Origin: Fomes fomentarius
Lineage: Eukaryota > Basidiomycota > Agaricomycetes > Polyporales > Polyporaceae
Assembly: GCA_022606135.1 (NCBI GenBank)
Contig: JABYQN010000010.1
Location: forward strand, 930,001 to 994,000
DNA: 64,000 bases
Reading direction: 5' to 3'
In this document: piece after piece, positions 31,898 to 44,268 of the stretch
Layout of the letters: every line of letters begins with the position of its first letter
Position numbering within the stretch: the stretch's first letter is position 1
The notes under the pieces: generated by a model
The model's database searches: none
What the model was told of the DNA's origin: nothing
What the model saw: only the letters and a program-made list of their open reading frames with translations
Position numbers and translations under genes: made by a program

Positions 31898-33670
31898 AAG
31901 TCCCCCTGTATATGTGCCATGCAGGTATCCTATCGATCCCTATTGTGAACATCATATCTATCAGATTATTCCAAGCTGGCTCACTGAACCAGTTCTTGCT
32001 CGTTGCCTCGCATGCGAACCAGAGCCGCTTGTCGACATTCGCGCGGAGATTGCTCTGGTGTTCGCAGGCCAAATTGAGTACGACCCGCAGAATAGCGGGT
32101 CGCTATGCCAGCGCTGGATGTAGAACTCGAATTGTTCCGGCACTGTCGCGTTTGGGAACATTGAGACCAGCACCTAGACGATCTCTGTTCTCACAGTTAT
32201 CTCAGACATGGAATCGATCCATCTCGAGAAATCGCCCTGAGTGGAGGCGCACCGTGCAGATGTACGCGAGGCATGTCCAGTGAGTTATCTTTACTCTTGA
32301 GCCTCACGTCATGAATGCTCACCATGACGGTAACGAATATCCCGCAGCCGGGGAAGAATGCTGGGTGGAGTTGCCAGACGGGGTATCGACCCTGTTCGTG
32401 GTCTGTGTATAGCCCCATCTGCGTATAATACCGGCGTTGATCGCAAATCTTCTTACTGGTTGTTGAGAACGCGTAGAGAGGAAACGCCTGCCTCCTTGTC
32501 GAACCAGAACTTCTCTGGGGACTGCAGATAGATCTTCGTGTACGTACCCTGTTCCTTAGTGTCAACTACGTTGCGGGCTTACGCGACTCGGAGCCGAATC
32601 AGACCGGCCTAGGTACGCACCTGTTGTGGATCGCTTCTTGCTTCCATGCTGGTACGAACTTGACATCATCGTGCTGGAGTACACCCAGGCTGAAGATGCA
32701 CAAAGCATGATCTGCGGAGAGGGTGGTACCATCTGCGAGTGGCACGGTCACGCCTTTCTTCGACCGATGGATCTCGTTCACTGTCGCGTTCAACCGTACG
32801 TTATTATCGTGCGAGAACTCCAGGGACGTATTTTTTATGCGCCTTTTGAGATAATGAAGACAAGGTCAGCACGAACAAGAAACAATAAACTCGCCCACCT
32901 CTACCAAGATTGCAACCGCAACTTGTCACTTGAACTTTGCTGCGGAGCAGAGTCCTCGCCAGGAGAAGCCGAGGGTTGTGGAAGGCTGGAACAGGTATGC
33001 ACCCAGGATGAGGCGAGCCGGGACGTCTCTTCGGGCTTCGCCCCGGACTCCCGGTCAAATTGGTAGTACTCTGCCGCGTGCTCGTAGTGCGAAGATGGGT
33101 ACGAGCTGGACAGGGAGTAGCCGCTTCGTGCAATCATGTCTACGAGTCAACTTGGGACGCACGCCCCTGTAGATATGGTAAGTGTGTCGTTGAGCACGGG
33201 ACAAAGTTCATGCTCTCACGCTAACCTGCCGTCGCTGTCATGTTTCTGAAGTCCTCGACCGACTGCTAAAAGACGTCTTGCAAGTCATATGGACCATAAT
33301 CATCGTATGTCGCTACTGACATGGTAAGTCACCTTGGTACTCATGAAGCAGCTATTCACTCAACATACACATGCTGCCAAAGTAACCGCTTGAATAAAAT
33401 AACACGTTGTGCTTCTTCGTGGGCTCCCATATTGGATTCGCCGCACCTTCCTCCGTCTGCATACCCTGCACCCAGTCTCCTTCCGAGCTCGTGCCACGCC
33501 TCTACAATAAGGAAGGACCTTTGTGTCCTCGTGGTCATTAGCATGCTTGGAGCACGCGCAGATGAGAGTACGAGTTGCTCTCCGGGGTGATGGGGAACGC
33601 GAACCCACATAGGACAGCGAGCAGGATAGGTACGAGATGGGGGCGTCCAGCGATGCATCGTGGGCCAAGA
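31898..33670 (-). pseudogene. Flavin-containing amine/polyamine oxidase, decayed and cut by LTR L7
   Basis: Minus-strand fragments line up in the order of FAD-dependent amine oxidases: FLIVEAWHELG near 33520 (normally FLIVEARxELGGR), QSVEDFRNMTATAG near 33240, ARSGYSLSS and AAEYYQFD with KPEETSRLASSW (33130-33010), NATVNEIHRSKKGV and ALCIFSLGVLQHDDVKF (32790-32630), TQMGLYTDHEQGRYPVW (near 32430), then MFPNATVPE, RWHSDPLFCGSYSIWPAN (32170-32080) and the FAD-binding LRANVDKRLWFACEATS (32050-31990). Frames change repeatedly and stops intervene. The C-terminus (normally GYxHGAYFxG) is lost at the LTR. Such enzymes oxidise polyamines or other amines. Confidence 0.85.
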
Positions 33671-34005
33671 GGCGAAGTCAGGCTAGGCGAGTTGCGGCAA
33701 AGCGGCAAGTCTTTATACGGTTCCCTTTCTCAGCTTTGGTGTAGCACTCGTCGACCGCCAGTGGGAGCTTGTGCTTATCTGTTGTGAGAAACTCATGAGC
33801 TTGTGGGCCAATCTATTGGCACTGTGTTGGCTCTAAACTCGTACAACGTCATTTCGAGCCTCGCGCTTGATGTGATGATGGCTTGTAAGCTGCTTTGTGC
33901 AGCCTGATTGATAGAGGAATAAAGAGCTTTCTCCCGGATGACGCTTAAATATCTCACTCAAGCTAAGACTACTACATCCCCTTCCCCCATACATTCATTG
34001 CGCCA
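33671..34005. other. Intergenic, no gene seen
   Basis: No coding pattern beyond short chance frames. It separates the amine oxidase remnant from hypothetical gene Y and may hold the promoter of Y. Confidence 0.5.
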
Positions 34006-35304
34006 ATGTCCCATCTACGTCGTCGAGGAAATCTCGTCCTGGTGGACAATAGTGGAGTGCGCTCACTGCATGGTACACGTGGCACGGCTAAGGTGAGAAA
34101 GAGCGCCTATTCGTCGATACTCTTGCCACTGTCATCCATGTTATTCATGCTCGGCCTCTCTTCCAGTCACATACAGCATACGCGAATCGTAGGAGGTTCT
34201 CCTTCACGCTTCCGCAAACCAGGCAAGACTTCTATCAGTGCTTGCTACTATATGTATCTAAGTAGGTCTTCTGTGTGAAGCAGTGATGATGACCAAAGTA
34301 TAGGGGACGCTGGTGAGGCACCGATTGCTGCGAGTCAGTCAGAACAGTGCTCATTTCTTAACCTGACCATTGACGATACGTTCCCCTTAGATCCGCCTGC
34401 CGCACAAAATGCTGGTTGCTTGCACACAGGCGGTACTGCTAATGACAAGGGCGATCATGTAGAAGCTGGTGCACATCTTGGTGGCAAAGGAAGGGACTCA
34501 GAAGGTGAGTGATATGTTGTGTCGAATGTAATTATCTCCGGAACAACAGTCTTACTCTTCCCTGTACAATCTCTACCGCACGACATCCTTAATCTCCCTA
34601 GGACTCAACACCGCACTCTTTTCCAACCGGCCCAACTCTGCTTCATATACGCGGGTTGCGATACCCTTTGTCCAGTTCCATGCGCCAGCGGGGACCAACA
34701 TCCACCCTTGACGCACTGAAGATCGGGTTACAGTCACAGAGTCCGACTCAGCTCCTCATCCGCTCGATCCTGTTGTCGACGAACCGACGACCATCATCGC
34801 CGACAGCATGGAGGAGACTCTCATAGCCCAACCGCAAACCCCTCGTGTAGACGGCCCGTGTGGCACGGTCGATGATATTTTAGCAAAGAGTCGCCAGATC
34901 GAAGGAGACAGTGCTGTGTCTGCCGCACACAACCCGTCGACCATCACCAATTGGGAGCTCTACAGGGATGCCAAGGAGATTAGAGGTGGTAAGGGACAGA
35001 CGGTCTGGTACAAAACGTTCGGGCCATACACGTTATTCCATCCTCCCGCCTCTTTGCAAGCCACAGTTGACGAGATGTACATCCACCATGACCAACGCAC
35101 ATCTCGTGTCGCAATCTGGGTAGTGGATGGGGATGGTGGTTGGATTACAGCCCGCTCTGGCACAAACCAGCCCTTCGACCCGGCACGCCGTCTGAGTATA
35201 CAACGCAACGGTGACCCTAGTTGGGTTACTAAAGAAACATGGAGTGCATATCGCAGTCGCCGCAAACAGCGCACCGCAGTGTTGTTGGTGAGCATTGGAC
35301 AGTG
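34006..35304 (+). CDS. Hypothetical protein Y, multi-exon
   Basis: Family not recognised. The start is ATG 34006 (MSHLRRRGNLVLVDNSG), with a donor gtgaga at about 34093 and acceptor ttccag near 34167; further exon pieces run through DPPAAQNAGCLHTGG (near 34400) to a donor at about 34505. The last exon is the clearest, open from about 34730 and containing the codons from 34808 (MEETLIAQPQTPRVDG) to the stop at 35303-35305. Its C-terminal part (VAIWVVDGDGGWITAR ... GDPSWVTKETW) resembles the end of protein X (CQLWIRTLD ... PSWVSELTY). Composition is soluble, with no signal peptide or membrane segment in the last exon. The exon set is tentative. Confidence 0.5.
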
Positions 35305-35860
35305 AACATATAGATACTGTGGAAACTTACCGCTTGTTCAAGTGTTCTATTGTACCTTAACGTACTTCTGTTAAAAGGTTGTTCTCATCATGCTTGCAAG
35401 TCCATGTGTATATCTCTGTCAAGACACCACTAATAGATCCTATCAAGTCGATTAACTTCAGGCACCTGTTGCATATGCGGAGTTCCCCGACAGATTGCAT
35501 GTTGCCCCGTGGTATCCACGTTATAAGGACGCAGCGCCAGCGTACACCACGCATAAGATATTGCATCGTGACAGCGACGTGTAGGTGAGCCACGTTGGAG
35601 GACAATGGGTGTGGCTCGGGCGTCAGTTGCGTCAATTCTTCTTACCTCGTACCAATATCCATTTGCCCTACACGGCTACAGTGAACCTGAACTGATCCCA
35701 TGGACGGAGATAATAAGAAAATTGGTATGTACCGGGCCTGATCGTAGAAGTGCATCCAGGAATGCTTAGAGAGCTTATGTTGTAATAATCCTCGCCGTTC
35801 CAAGCATGTAAGTTCCCATCTTCTCAAATCCCAATTCCAATCATAATCCTATATCAAGCA
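35305..35860. other. Intergenic, no gene seen
   Basis: About 550 bases without recognisable coding sequence or repeat. Confidence 0.5.
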
Positions 35861-38143
35861 ACCTCACGCAAGCGTGGCGTGGACAAGGATATTCACGACT
35901 CATTGGACAATGCAAGCGGCCAGGAGCCAGACGACGCCATCGGCCAGGAGTCAGGAGTCGCCCGCAAAATCAAGGCAATTCCAGGTGTGCCGTATAGACG
36001 TTTCCTCCCTAAGTACACCTGCCCATTTTACCAACAGCTAGGAAACATCACGAATATGATCCCCAGCCAGAGGCGGGCGCTTCTGATCAACAGTCTCCCG
36101 AGCCGCTCGTCTCTACATCTGAACAAAAATTATACAAGACGTACCGTCAGCACCGCTCTCAGAGAAAGAAGGAGGAATATGAAGCTTCTCATGATCCACA
36201 CGCTGCCAGGCATAAGAAGAGGCGGATGACAGGACCATCCACCTCGGCCCTCCTCACGCAGATTTGGGGTCTTGTCCAAAGTGGGGATGCGACCCAGACA
36301 TTCACAATGGCACAGATGAGGACTCTGTTTCAGGACAATGGTTTCACTAATGGAGTGTGAGACGTTTATGTCGATGAGGAGATGGCAGACGAGAATGAGA
36401 CAGGTAGGTGGAGATTGCACTACCTCGTCGCAGAAACCGTACTCATGGTATGCAGATGACCCTGAGATGGAGTTGTATCGCAGTGACGAAGAGATCTTGG
36501 AGGACCAGGATGCTTCCCTCATATCTGAAAATGAGTCAGGCAGGATGTCCGTGGAATGTGATATCACCTCCAACGAAGGCAGCATGGAGCTGGATGATGG
36601 CGCCGAGGGAACAGGTATGATAAATTCTACTTCTATATTGGATGCACCTGAGTATGACGACATAGGAGCCGACACTGCAGAAGATACGGAGATGACACAT
36701 GAGCTACATCCCGGGCCGCACGCCTCTCCAACTAGGTCCCATGTTAGTTTCATGACCGATAACTCAGAGCATCACGACCACCACCATCACGATGTGAACT
36801 CCCTCGATTGGCACAGTTTATCCTACACAGGCAGCGAGCCGTCCTCACGCAAGTGTTCGTCCACAAGGGTGGAAGATCGGGACTCAAGATTGCCTAGCGA
36901 ATCTGACTCACGTATGGAATATGCGGACGATAGAACTCCATCACATCATTCGAACGACGTTGAGTCCGATGAAGAAGAAGGTATGCAGAGCCAACTTGAA
37001 TCACCGTTACAGTCGGACATCTTCAAGGTGCTTGAGTCTGAGGAGGGCAATACAGGTTCTGTATTGTCGGCCACGGTTCATAACAAGCAACACTTGCAGA
37101 ATCCTGATGCATCACCACTGCACAATTTTCGGTCAATACCCTCACCCCATGCTTTCGACCCCAGCTTGGCGTATGGCTCACAAGATGGTAGTGACGAATC
37201 TGAATCACCACCCTCTTCCCCATCCCCTCCCTCGAGGCAGCGAGACTTGCGACAAGGACAGAAGAAGTTCAATATACCTCAAGAGTTGCACAAGCCAGCT
37301 TCATCCGTAACCCTCGAGAAGCCAGCCAATTCACAGCAGGCACTTCGCACTCAGAATGAGATCGGGCCGGCGGACGAGATTGACACTACCCTTCGGAGGC
37401 CTGCACGTGGCCACAATGCGCCTCATATCGAAACCGAGTCAGAGCATGAGGGGCCAGCCGTCGAGGGCGAAGACGATACGCGCCGAAAAGCATCATCAGA
37501 CAGCTCTAAAGATCAGTCAGTTCTGCCAGAGGTATGAGGTTCTTGAACCATTTCCTAATAGAGAGCTGCGACTAAATTACATGGAACCTGTCAAAGCCTA
37601 GCAACACAGAGTTCTCTCCTTCCGACCTTCGCAGCACCGCTTCAGACATACACACGCCCATTGAGCCGGCCCCTGAGGGTATTTCAGATTCTCTCGTGAT
37701 GCGAGAGCCTCAAGGACCGTCGGGATATGACAGGAACCCCGTTCGCAAGCGTTCTATTGATTTACAACATACTGATATCATCCCCACTGGGGAGTTCTCT
37801 CCGGACTCTGCAGATGAGGTAGAGTACGAACTGATGGAAACATCTGTGCATGATATGGTATGGTGATGTATACCGCAATTGGCTGGGGCTGACAATGCTC
37901 TCTAGGATGTCCCGCACACACCTACAGTATCTGCGCCTGACAGCTCATTGAAGGTTGATATTGTATCTACAACTCCTCAAACACCTCGGGCCGCACCCCC
38001 TGTTGTCTTTGGTGGCATTGGCACGTTCATCAGTTCCGTCGCTCAGAGAACACTTGGTGTCCTAAAACCCGCAACCCCAAGTTCCTCATCCGATCGGCCT
38101 GCAGCCCAGACGGACGTCCTCACCAAATCCCTTCCTCCTCCTC

Positions 38144-38182
<39 letters not shown>

Positions 38183-40339
38183 TTCCTCCTCCTCCTCCTC
38201 CTCCAGGAACGCCAGATGCCTTGTGGCCAAAAGCCAGCCACGAACGTCTGCAACATTCAACCCCTCCGGACAACAGGCACAACATGGATACCTCGTTTGC
38301 GCTAACTCCAAAAGCGCCGGATCAAGCTGCAACTAAGGGCAAAGCCACGCATCCGGACCATACGAGCGAATCACTCAAGAAGGGAAAAGAACAAGCACAT
38401 GTGATCGCCTCTTCTCAGACAAACGTGAGGTCGACCACCGGGACGACAGGTCTGAGTAGACCGGACACTCTGGCTGATAGGACCAGCAAGGGTAGGAAGC
38501 ATAGGGAGACAGGGGGTGTGCATTCGGCGACGGATCGCTCAGGGGGCCAATGCCAAAGAAGTGCACAAGGGATACCGAGGAACACGAGAGCGATCATGTC
38601 GTCACACGCTCTACTCAGCCGGCGAGCTCCACGACCCGGAGGGAGACCAACAAGCATGTCCGAATCGATCAATCTGGCAGCAGAATCGAGAATGGACGTC
38701 TTTCTTCCATGACAGTCCATGAGGCGCCTGACGTTTCCAACAAGAAGCGCAAGAAAGGTAAAGAGGTTGTGCGAGACGAGCCGTCCCCAGAAAAGCGTGC
38801 ACCGCGTTGGAGAGATACAGGCAACACTATACCTTCGCTGCCGCCTGCCTCATCATCTCGCAAGCCAGCCAAGCCGTCTGGAGTCCCTGATACGCCATGG
38901 CCCTCTAAGCCTTCGCAGAGCCAGCGCACCCCTCAAGCTAGTAGATCGGACCCTGTCAGTGCAAGTGAAGCACCGCCTCCTCCGCAGGATGATACTGTCG
39001 AAGATGATCATGGCGACACCGTGAGTGTTTTCCTCGGTGAAGGTAGATGCACATTGACTTGATGACAACAGGCTGTAATTCCCGCTAGCAAGCGTGATGT
39101 GGCTCGTCTGACAGAAGCTGTCGCGGGTCTGTCCACGGAAGTCCGCAACATAATGGCACATCTAGCTAAATCACACGGCACGACATCATCTGTTCACCAG
39201 GAGGCAGGCACCCCGCCGGCCTCTGAGGAAGATTACGACGGCAATGAAGAGGATGAGCCAGTGAAGTTGACAATCTCGGTCCAACACCGGAGTCGCAACC
39301 AGAATCAATTGGCGGTAAGTATTCATGCTGACCTCATACTTCAGATTATGACTGACCGGCGCGATAGGCCGATGTCCAAGCTCACGCCCTTGTATTGTTG
39401 TGGAGAGCCGATAGCTATTCACCCTTTCCGAAGTCAACGGTGGCGTCCCCTGGACTTGTTCGTGGCTATGACCCCAACGATGGTCACTGCTGTGGTGTCA
39501 ATGACTTTTGCCTCGACCTTGCTGGCACACCTGCATCATCATGGAATGCTTCAGCGACTGAGGTTTTCGTCGACGACTTTCTTGATTGCGGCCAGTACAA
39601 TTGCACGGACCGCAAGAAGATAGCAAAAATGTTTAGAACCCATATACGAACGCTCAAGCATCATCACAAGAACCTAGGTACCGCGACTTCGTCTTCCAAT
39701 GGGTCCTCCAAGAAGCAGCCAAAGAAGGCAATTACTGCAAAAGATAAGGCACGGGCCCGCTACCAGAGGAAGTATACGGTCTGTAGGAATATTTGCGAGA
39801 CATGGTATCTATATTGACAGTATCGAGTCGATTCTCCTACAGCTTTACCACCGCCGCCTGGGTATCGCTCGGCGCTTCATCAACACCAAGAAACACATCA
39901 AGATTCTACAGCGGATGGGAGTCGAGAGCATGAGCTCTGACGAAGAAGACAATACGGCTGCTTTTGTTCGGTATCGTATCTTCAAGAAGCCCTGGAGACA
40001 CGTGCGAGTGACCCAGTGCCTACGACTGCTTGATGCGCTTCACCGTATGTGGCGAGCAGAATCTGGCCAGGCGTCCAAACGTGGTTCAACGCAGCGGTGT
40101 CGCTTTGTCTGTGCAAGGAGGATGGCAGCAATCCACCTAAGCCGCGGCTTCCAAAGAATGCCTACGATGACGCCTGGCTCGCTGCGCGAACACCAGTGGA
40201 GCTGGACAAACTCAAGCCCAACAACGCCGCTTATGACTTCAGTCATGATGAGGGTATCAAGACGTATGCTATCGATATTTCATGGGATCAGCACAGAAAT
40301 CTGACACACATCCTAGATCTGTTGAGAAGTATCGGGTAG
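35861..40339 (+). CDS. Large unknown multi-exon protein Z (acidic, Ser/Pro-rich; possibly inactivated)
   Basis: A succession of plus-strand exons reads as one gene of unknown function. The N-terminal exon (RKRGVDKDIHDSLDN) splices at 35985 to HHEYDPQPEAGASDQQ and a basic stretch (RSQRKKEEYEASHD). After NGFTNGV an in-frame TGA (36358-36360) is followed by DVYVDEEMADENET in the same frame. The main exon 36455-37537 is highly acidic and Ser-rich (EEILEDQDASLISENESG, HHDHHHHD). Next come a proline run (38130-38205), basic patches (NKKRKKGKEV), a conserved-looking part (SKRDVARLTEAVAGLSTEV, YSPFPKSTVASPGLVRGYD) and a C-terminal part (RRLGIARRFINTKKHIK, GVESMSSDEEDNTA, LPKNAYDDAWLAART) ending 40339. 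Such proteins recur in agaricomycete genomes as unnamed families (from memory). Exon borders are approximate. Confidence 0.5.
38128..38206 (+). repeat. CCT/CTT microsatellite encoding a proline-leucine run
   Basis: Imperfect repeats of cctcct and cttcct code for PPPPPLPPLPPPP within gene Z. On the opposite strand the same DNA gives glycine- and glutamate-rich chance frames. Confidence 0.85.
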
Positions 40340-40735
40340 AAGTCCTTGAGGGTGTAAGCTACGTTTAGGACCAAAAGCGAGACGGTATGCCTGGTAGGAT
40401 TGCATGTTGACAAAGTTTCCATTCGTTCTCCTGGTTATCTCCATGCCATACAACATACTTCTTGATGGACAACAGATGTACATGTCCCTATTACTTGAGT
40501 CAGTCTTTTCGACCTCGCCACGTGATATTTATGTCGAGTTTTCCCACGTCCTTCGCGTGCGTGAGAGAATCTAGAAGGCAACTGGCGCAGTGACAACACA
40601 GTGCACAACCGCCGGGTTGTTCTACTACCACCCGACTTTCTGCTTCCATTCGTCTATGGTCTCTGCCAGCTCGGAGGAACGCTGCCACCCAAGTACGACC
40701 TCAGAGACGATAATCTGAAGCGGCTCAGGTTCTAG
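40340..40735. other. Intergenic, no gene seen
   Basis: About 400 bases between the end of gene Z and the elongation factor remnant, without recognisable features. Confidence 0.5.
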
Positions 40736-42720
40736 AGAAACATTGGATCGATTCTGGCAAGTCTACGCTGCTGGAACCGATATCATTCTATACGGGGCGT
40801 ATTCGCGAGATTCACGAGGTGCGTGCGGTGCGTGTATCACTAGCTCAACAGACCATTTGCTTGACTTTGGCATTTCATAGGTCCGTGGACGCGATAATGT
40901 TGGCGCAAAGGTGGACAGCATGGAACCAGAGCGGGAGAAGGACATCACCATCCAAAGTGCGGCTACTTTTTGCAACTGGGAAGCGACCATGCCGGTCATG
41001 GGAGAGAAGAAGGAGTACGCTATCAACATCATTCACACTCCAGGTGCATTCTATACTGGGTTGTATCGTTTGAACGTATTGCCATGAAAATATACTTCTT
41101 GTAGTTGATTTCACTCTAGAGGTAGATCGAGCGCTCCGTGTCTTGGACGGTGCTATCCTGGTCCCATGTGCTGTTGCGGGCGTGCAGAGTCAAACAACAA
41201 CGGTCGATCGTCAAATGCGTTGGTACAATGTCCCCGGACTCGTTCATAGACAAAGTGGTACAGTATGTCATGCAGAACTTTGAACGAGAACGAGAACCTC
41301 ACCGATCGCTTTTCAGTCCCAGCGTGAACCCATGGCGTGTCATCAATCAGATTCGGCAGAAGCTCAAGATCAGCGCAGCCGCTGTGCAAGTAATCATTGG
41401 TGTCGAGGACAACCTGCGCGGCCATCGTCGATCTCGTCCGCTGGCCACCAGGGCAAAAAGGGCAACCACGTCGTTGAGTCGGACGAAATTCCGACTGCAG
41501 TCCTCGAGTTTGGAGAAGAGGCGTGAACTTATCGAGCAGCACGCTGAGGTTGACAATGAGTTGGGTGAATTACTGATCATGGACGAGGATCCCACCACCC
41601 TCAGCCCGCGCATCCTCCGACGCGCGACTGTTGGCCTCAAGTTTTCTCTGGTCTGTATGGGCTCTGCGATTAAGGCCACATGGTCAGTTAACCTATGCTC
41701 GATGGGTGCGCAGTCCTACCCACGCCGTCCGAGTCGAAGGTCACCGCTCACGACTTCACTAGCTGCCTCTGCCCCGCCTGTCGAGCTCGCGCCCGCATCT
41801 GCTGCGCCCCTTGTCGCTCTTGCATTCAAGCTCGAGGAGGGTCGTTTCGGCCAGTTGACCTATATGCATGTGTACCAGGGTACAATGCGCAAGGGCCAGT
41901 TCATCTACCATGCATGCACGGGCAAGAAGGTCAATCGCCTAGTCCGTATGCACAGTAACGAGATGGACATATGCCCGCCCTACATTATATATTCTTATGA
42001 CGTATGGCTCACGTCTTGTATGCAGGATATTCAAGAGATCGGCCCCGGCAAAATCTGCGCCATCTTCGGTATTGACTGTGCTTTTGGTGACACCTTAACC
42101 AACTCCATGGTCAGCGAATCGTTTGTATTCTCATGCTCAGTCCCAGCTCACGACCATCGCAGACGTCGTTCGTGCCTGAGCCAGTCATTTCGTTGGTGTT
42201 GAAGCCATTTCGGCCAGGATACTCCCACTTCCCTCGCGCCCTGAACTGCTTCGAGGAGGATGATCCTACGTTCCGTGTGCATATCGACAAGGAGAGCTTG
42301 CCTTTCTATTTACTCAACTCGTCCTCAACCTCTCATCCATCAGACAATCATCCCCAGCATGGGTGAGTTTCATCTCGAGATCTACGTCAAGCACATGAAG
42401 CGCGAGTACAACGTCGAGTGCACGACTGGTCACCCTGCATCGCATTCCACGAGACACTCACCCCCCTCTTCCCTTCCTGCTCTGCCGGGTACATTGCTTT
42501 CGATGCTAATCAGTTATGATAGGGCTTCTATGAGGCCTTGGAGAAGGGCTCCCTCTCCGGCAACCCTGTCTGCGGCACGCGGCTCGTGCTCAACGATGGT
42601 CTCGCCCACTTTAAGGATACCCGTTGAGCTCTTTCGGTGAGGTTCAAGGACGATGTCGATGGGTTCGTCAGCAAGTACTTTCGAGCAATACGGTAACCTC
42701 AAAGCCACTCTTTGGTAAGC
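40736..42720 (+). pseudogene. Mitochondrial elongation factor G (EF-G1, MEF1-like), broken
   Basis: EF-G1 moves the mitochondrial ribosome along mRNA using GTP. Visible order: HIDSGKSTLL (P-loop region, 40745) and FYTGRIREIHE, an intron, [19 protein letters not shown] (switch I region), [12 protein letters not shown] (DxxG region carrying an intron), [22 protein letters not shown], then a frame change, [93 protein letters not shown] and [19 protein letters not shown]. The usual GISAH before the P-loop is missing, several joins need frame changes and the end of domain IV and domain V are absent. It is a decayed or partial copy. Confidence 0.85.
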
Positions 42721-43625
42721 ACCTCCCATCTAGCATAGTCGATGGCCTCGCGGCAGTCACCCATTAGCATAGCTCGAGACGTCGCGGTCCATGCATTACT
42801 TCACATTCACAGAGTGTGCGACAGGTGCCATCAAGACAGACGTGTACGCTGGTAAAGGACCAGGTGAGCGTCTCACGCCTGCTGCAGTGTCTCCGACCTT
42901 CATGCACCTACCTCCAGCCTCAGCGTGCTTGGAAGCCTGCTGATGAGAGTCTGCCCAAGTCTCCTCAACCCATGGGAAAAGGCTCTAAATGTCTACCGCT
43001 CGCCAGCTCACCTTCGGCAGCTGGTCATCGAGCAGAAGGCGCACAGCGCACAGGTGAACGTGCTGTGCGGGAGCTCGACGACGACAGTCCGTACGCGCCG
43101 TCGCACGTGTCACTCGGCTATGATCGACCGTTGCCGGCCTCGGAAGTCGACCGGAAATTACGAACAAGGCTCGTCAGTCCGGCGACGGCATGGCGTGCTT
43201 GGAGCAGCTTCATGTTAGAATGCTACTTGTGCCATCGTACACGAAATGTAGCCAGGTACATACATCTACGCCCCAATGAACCGTAGGTGAATTCGGACGT
43301 GCTTCCCATGTCCGGTCACATGATCTTAAATCTGAGATTGTGATGTCTCATGCTTTCCACGCTCAAGATCCTCATGGAAGCCTGGCGCACCTACATAGCT
43401 CTTTGGCTTCTCCCTAACACACGAGTCTTTGCATGCATTTGATCATGTGTGATACTGTCGTGAACGCCCGGAGCCTCAGGCTCACTGCTGGGTTTTTTCT
43501 GCAACGTCGTGTGTCGAAGTGTTCCTTCATATCTCCTTGAAGCCGACTTCTCCCTGATGAATAGTTCCCGTACTACAAGTGTAGAGGACAAGTGTAGAGG
43601 ATGACGGCAGCTCCGAGGCATCGCG
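42721..43625. other. No recognisable gene
   Basis: A plus-strand frame at 42816-43286 has no motif I know; YFTFTECATGAIKTDVYAG near 42800 looks coding but is isolated. Nothing supported in 43290-43625. Confidence 0.4.
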
Positions 43626-43650
43626 AGGCGACGTCTGCTCTAGATGCAAC

Positions 43651-44205
43651 ATGTCCATCATCATCCTTACCGCTGGTGGCACTCCTTGGTGCTTCTGCAC
43701 TCTGCAAATCGCTGACCGTAATATCCCTCGTCTTCAGTCTGAGCTAAGTGCAACAAGCAAACAGCTGGTCGTGGTAGAACGCAAACTTGCCGAAGAGAAG
43801 GAGGCAGATAAACGGCTCAAAAAGGAACTTCATTGTTGCATGAAACAATTGGTACGTCAATGGCTCTCTTACTACTACTGGGCCTAGTTTGATCAATGTC
43901 TGTACATCTAGGAAGGGGCGCAGTGCGTAGTTTCAGACTTAGAGGGAAAACTTGCCTCCCAGATGTTGCATCAAGAGGAACGGGAACTCGAGCAACTGGC
44001 GAGGCATCGGGATCTCGAAGCCAAGTTCACCGGGCTTCAGCGTCATTCTGTACGTAATATGTTGATTCGTCAGGGTTCGTGTCCTAACTCTCACCCAGCT
44101 CGACATAGAAGACTCTTGGAAGATGGCTGAGGCAGAGCGAGAATTATGGAGGAATAGGTTTGAGAGCCAAGAACAAGAACACAGTGCCACAATCAATCGT
44201 CTTGA
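43651..44205 (+). pseudogene. Coiled-coil protein fragment, truncated by a repeat
   Basis: Three plus-strand exons form a continuous heptad-rich stretch: RLQSELSATSKQLVVVERKL (to about 43850), an intron with gtacgt/catctag, EGAQCVVSDLEGKLASQ and ERELEQLARHRDLEAKF (43913-44048), an intron gtacgt/acccag, and LDIEDSWKMAEAERELW (from 44099). At about 44205 the reading frame runs into the 28-bp-unit repeat. Family unknown; the C-terminal part is lost. The true start may lie upstream of 43651. Confidence 0.55.
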
Positions 44206-44268
44206 CTTTCTTATCATATGCATACAAGCTTGATCTTCTTATCATATACATACAAGCTTGATCTTGTC
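44205..44268. repeat. Two inverted units of the foldback-type repeat
   Basis: ttcttatcatatgcatacaag and cttgatcttcttatcatatac are reverse complements of the units at 13874-14055. They mark the spot where the coiled-coil gene is interrupted. Confidence 0.7.

Noticed and set aside
38043..38332. Gly-rich and Glu-rich antisense frames
   Set aside because: They arise from the CCT/CTT microsatellite on the other strand.
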